Below, one piece after another: positions 14,156 to 15,670 of a DNA stretch of 15,670 nucleotides; position 1 is the first letter of the stretch, and every line of letters starts with the position of its first letter. Location: positions 1-15,670 of the forward strand of contig CAKNAD010000036.1 of assembly GCA_929200515.1 (NCBI GenBank), in the 5' to 3' direction. Source of the stretch: Candidatus Gorgonimonas leptogorgiae (GTDB taxonomy: Bacteria; Pseudomonadota; Gammaproteobacteria; Pseudomonadales; Endozoicomonadaceae). Below the pieces are notes generated by a model that made no database searches, was not told the DNA's origin, and saw only the letters and a list, made by a program, of their open reading frames with translations. Made by a program: the position numbers and the translations under genes.

Positions 14156-14710
14156 AGTGTTAGTAAACTATTTGTAAGTAGTCAATGTCTAATAGCAGTG
14201 TTATTCTTAAATAGTGTATCAGTTAATGCATTATTTGTAGATAACAAAACACAAAACACTATCAATATAGAGTCGAATTCTGGAGCAATAATAGACTTTA
14301 AGCAAAAAACAGCTGATTATTTTGGTAAGGTTAAAATCACGTATGGTAAATCATATTTAAATGCTGACAAAGTTTGTGTTTATCAAAATGATAACGACAT
14401 AAGTCGCATCATAGCCTCATCAGAAACCACTCCAGTTTTTCTAAAATTAATCGGATACGATAGCTTATCTACAACTATTGTTTGTCAAGGTAAGAAAATC
14501 GATTGTGATATGATAAATAACAAATTAGTTATTTCAGGCAGTGCTACTCTCGATTATGACAATAACTATATTACTAGCGATACCATCTATTATGATCATA
14601 AACTAGGCACAATAAATGCTAAACCTAATGCCAGTAGCGATAATAGTAATACAAATAAAGTTCATATTACTATAAATAACCCAAATAGCATGCAAACCAA
14701 AAAAAACTAA
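14153..14710 (+). CDS. lptA: LptA/OstA-like periplasmic LPS transport protein
   Basis: LptA forms the periplasmic bridge carrying lipopolysaccharide from LptB2FGC in the inner membrane to LptDE in the outer membrane. From ATG 14153 the protein is 185 residues, the same as E. coli LptA. A signal peptide is visible (SKLFVSS, then CLIAVLFLNS) with likely cleavage after VNA at residue 26. The mature part begins with NTINIESNSGAIIDF and shows the repeated beta-strand pattern of the OstA/jellyroll fold, including GKVKITYGKSYLNADKV, CQGKKIDCDMINNKLVISGSATL and YITSDTIYYDHKLGTINA. The tail is Asn/Ser-rich. lptB, lptC and kdsC, usual neighbours, are absent. The sequence is divergent, so an LptA-domain protein with another role is possible but less likely. 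Confidence 0.8.
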   Translation: MSVSKLFVSSQCLIAVLFLNSVSVNALFVDNKTQNTINIESNSGAIIDFKQKTADYFGKVKITYGKSYLNADKVCVYQNDNDISRIIASSETTPVFLKLIGYDSLSTTIVCQGKKIDCDMINNKLVISGSATLDYDNNYITSDTIYYDHKLGTINAKPNASSDNSNTNKVHITINNPNSMQTKKN

Positions 14711-14742
14711 ATCATTGTTTTTTATAAAAACTATTATTTAGT
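14699..14742 (-). terminator. Possible rho-independent terminator for rlmB
   Basis: On the minus strand actaaat (14742-14736) and atttagt (14712-14706) can pair, enclosing a smaller gtttttataaaaac-type hairpin. A run of T residues follows (the eight A residues at about 14699-14706 on the plus strand). The structure overlaps the stop codons of both rlmB and lptA. The stem is short and AT-rich. Confidence 0.4.
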
Positions 14743-15480
14743 AACAACGCTTCGTTGTCTTGCTGCTTCAAATAACATAACTCCAGTTGCAACTGAGACA
14801 TTAAGACTATTAACTGAATCGGCTATTGGTATAAAGGCAAGATCATCGCATTTATCTTGAGTAAGTTTTCTTATTCCTTTATCCTCAGATCCGACAACTA
14901 TAGCTAATGGACAAGTCATATCTGTTTTGTATATTGAACGTGCTTGGTTATTACATACAGAACCAACTATCCATAATCCTGCTTGTTTTAGTTTATCTAT
15001 AATTTGCGATATGTTAGAAACACGAATTAATGGAACTATTTCAGCCGCTCCTGAAGCTACTTTAATTACTGTTGATGTTAGCCATGCGGAACGATCTTTC
15101 GGTACTACAACAGCATGAGCTCCCACAGCAGCAGCTGTACGTAAGCATGCACCTAAATTATGCGGATCAGTAACACCATCGAGAATTAATATTAAAGGTT
15201 TTGCATCTAGATTATCTAATATATTAAATAAATCTTTAGCGGTTAAAGATTCAAGTTGCGATACTTTTGCTATTATTCCCTGATGAGATTCCGAGGTTAA
15301 TTTATTAAGTAATTGCTTATCAACTCCTTTAAATTTAATTTTTTCAGCTTTTGCTAATTGCTTGATTTCATTAATTCTACTATCGTTACGACCATTCTGT
15401 AGCAATATTTCAGTTATACGCTTTGGTTCTTGCTTTAAAATCTGCATTATTGCATTAAAGCCAAAGCAAATATCTATCAT
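14734..15480 (-). CDS. rlmB: RlmB, 23S rRNA (guanosine-2'-O)-methyltransferase
   Basis: This SpoU-family enzyme 2'-O-methylates G2251 in the peptidyl-transferase loop of 23S rRNA (E. coli numbering), using S-adenosylmethionine. It has 248 residues (E. coli 243). A small N-terminal substrate-binding domain (FGFNAIMQIL, then SHQGIIAKV at 65-73) is followed by the trefoil-knot SPOUT domain. The three SpoU motifs are clear: motif 1 DGVTDPHNLGACLRTA (101-116, catalytic Arg114), motif 2 VVGSEDKGIR (195-204), and motif 3 IPIADSVNSLNVSVATGVML (217-236). An AGGAA about nine bases upstream supports ATG 15480. The gene is alone on its strand, convergent with lptA; rnr, a frequent neighbour, is not visible. 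Confidence 0.94.
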   Translation of the reverse strand: MIDICFGFNAIMQILKQEPKRITEILLQNGRNDSRINEIKQLAKAEKIKFKGVDKQLLNKLTSESHQGIIAKVSQLESLTAKDLFNILDNLDAKPLILILDGVTDPHNLGACLRTAAAVGAHAVVVPKDRSAWLTSTVIKVASGAAEIVPLIRVSNISQIIDKLKQAGLWIVGSVCNNQARSIYKTDMTCPLAIVVGSEDKGIRKLTQDKCDDLAFIPIADSVNSLNVSVATGVMLFEAARQRSVVTK

Positions 15481-15670
15481 GATAATACATTCCTAATTTA
15501 ACTAAAGTTATATAAAAATAAAAAATTATACCATGATAATAAATATTTATACATTTTAAAATTTAATTCTTGGCTATACACGTGGCAGATGAAAATGCTA
15601 GTTTTCAGGGCTAAGTAAAATGGTTTAATTCGAGGCAAAATACTGCAGGAATGCAAGTGCATTTCAAAGT
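15481..15670. other. Right-edge region without a confident gene; G+C-richer end
   Basis: The first 90 bases are very AT-rich and probably hold the rlmB promoter. The last 99 bases (15572-15670) are about 39% G+C by count, against about 30% around them. The minus strand is open from the window edge to a TAA near 15499 (about 56 codons, including KPFYLALKTSIFICHVYS), but nothing shows that it is translated. A small palindrome (aatgca-ag-tgcatt) lies near 15650. It may be a fragment of a repeat, a decayed gene or a structured RNA that continues past the edge. Confidence 0.35.

Noticed and set aside
1..15670. tRNA or rRNA genes, insertion sequences, CRISPR arrays, toxin-antitoxin or restriction genes
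   Set aside because: No cloverleaf-like sequence, transposase motif, regular direct-repeat array or recognisable defence protein was found on reading both strands.

Overview
This is an AT-rich window (about 30% G+C by eye). It mixes conserved bacterial housekeeping genes with several orphan genes that look secreted, membrane-bound or low-complexity. The conserved proteins resemble gammaproteobacterial versions. The MurC N-terminus matches the E. coli pattern of a short pre-domain ending in PEMRR just before the GIGGSGM loop. YajQ, ThiC, PabA, RlmB and LptA also have enterobacterial-like lengths and motifs. Low G+C, a broken-up dcw cluster and orphan proteins with host-interaction-like features suggest a host-associated, probably intracellular gammaproteobacterium. 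The taxonomic call is inference.

Layout. (1) 2-625 (+): the 3' end of a Ser/Thr-rich protein with one membrane helix, entering from the left edge. (2) 698-2188 (-): a 496-residue secreted orphan with an acidic Ser/Asp-rich tail, convergent with (1) and divergent from (3). (3) 2409-8013 (+): a peptidoglycan/division block, ftsW - znuB-type metal permease - murG - murC - ddl. murD, murB and ftsQAZ are absent from their usual places and the permease gene is inserted. (4) 7997-8296 (-): a small possible secreted orphan overlapping the end of ddl. (5) 11533-8443 (-): yajQ - pabA - thiC, colinear; thiC probably also has its own promoter. (6) 11774-12796 (+): an alpha/beta-hydrolase-like protein whose nucleophile motif reads GEGLG, so the catalytic Ser is gone. 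(7) 12843-13886 (-): a 347-residue orphan with an Asn/Ser/Thr/Gln-rich N-terminus. (8) 14153-14710 (+) lptA, convergent with 15480-14734 (-) rlmB. (9) 15481-15670: no confident gene; the last 100 bases are richer in G+C than the surroundings and are open on the minus strand to the window edge.

How the genes work together. FtsW, MurG, MurC and Ddl act in septal peptidoglycan synthesis: MurC and Ddl supply L-Ala ligation and D-Ala-D-Ala, MurG finishes lipid II, and FtsW polymerises it. LptA carries LPS across the periplasm, so the cell appears to keep a Gram-negative envelope. ThiC (thiamine pyrimidine) and PabA (folate p-aminobenzoate) indicate retained vitamin synthesis. Five interspersed genes (left-edge membrane protein, 496-aa, 99-aa, 340-aa, 347-aa) are the lineage-specific part and the best candidates for new host-interaction biology. 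No tRNA, rRNA, IS element or CRISPR array was seen.
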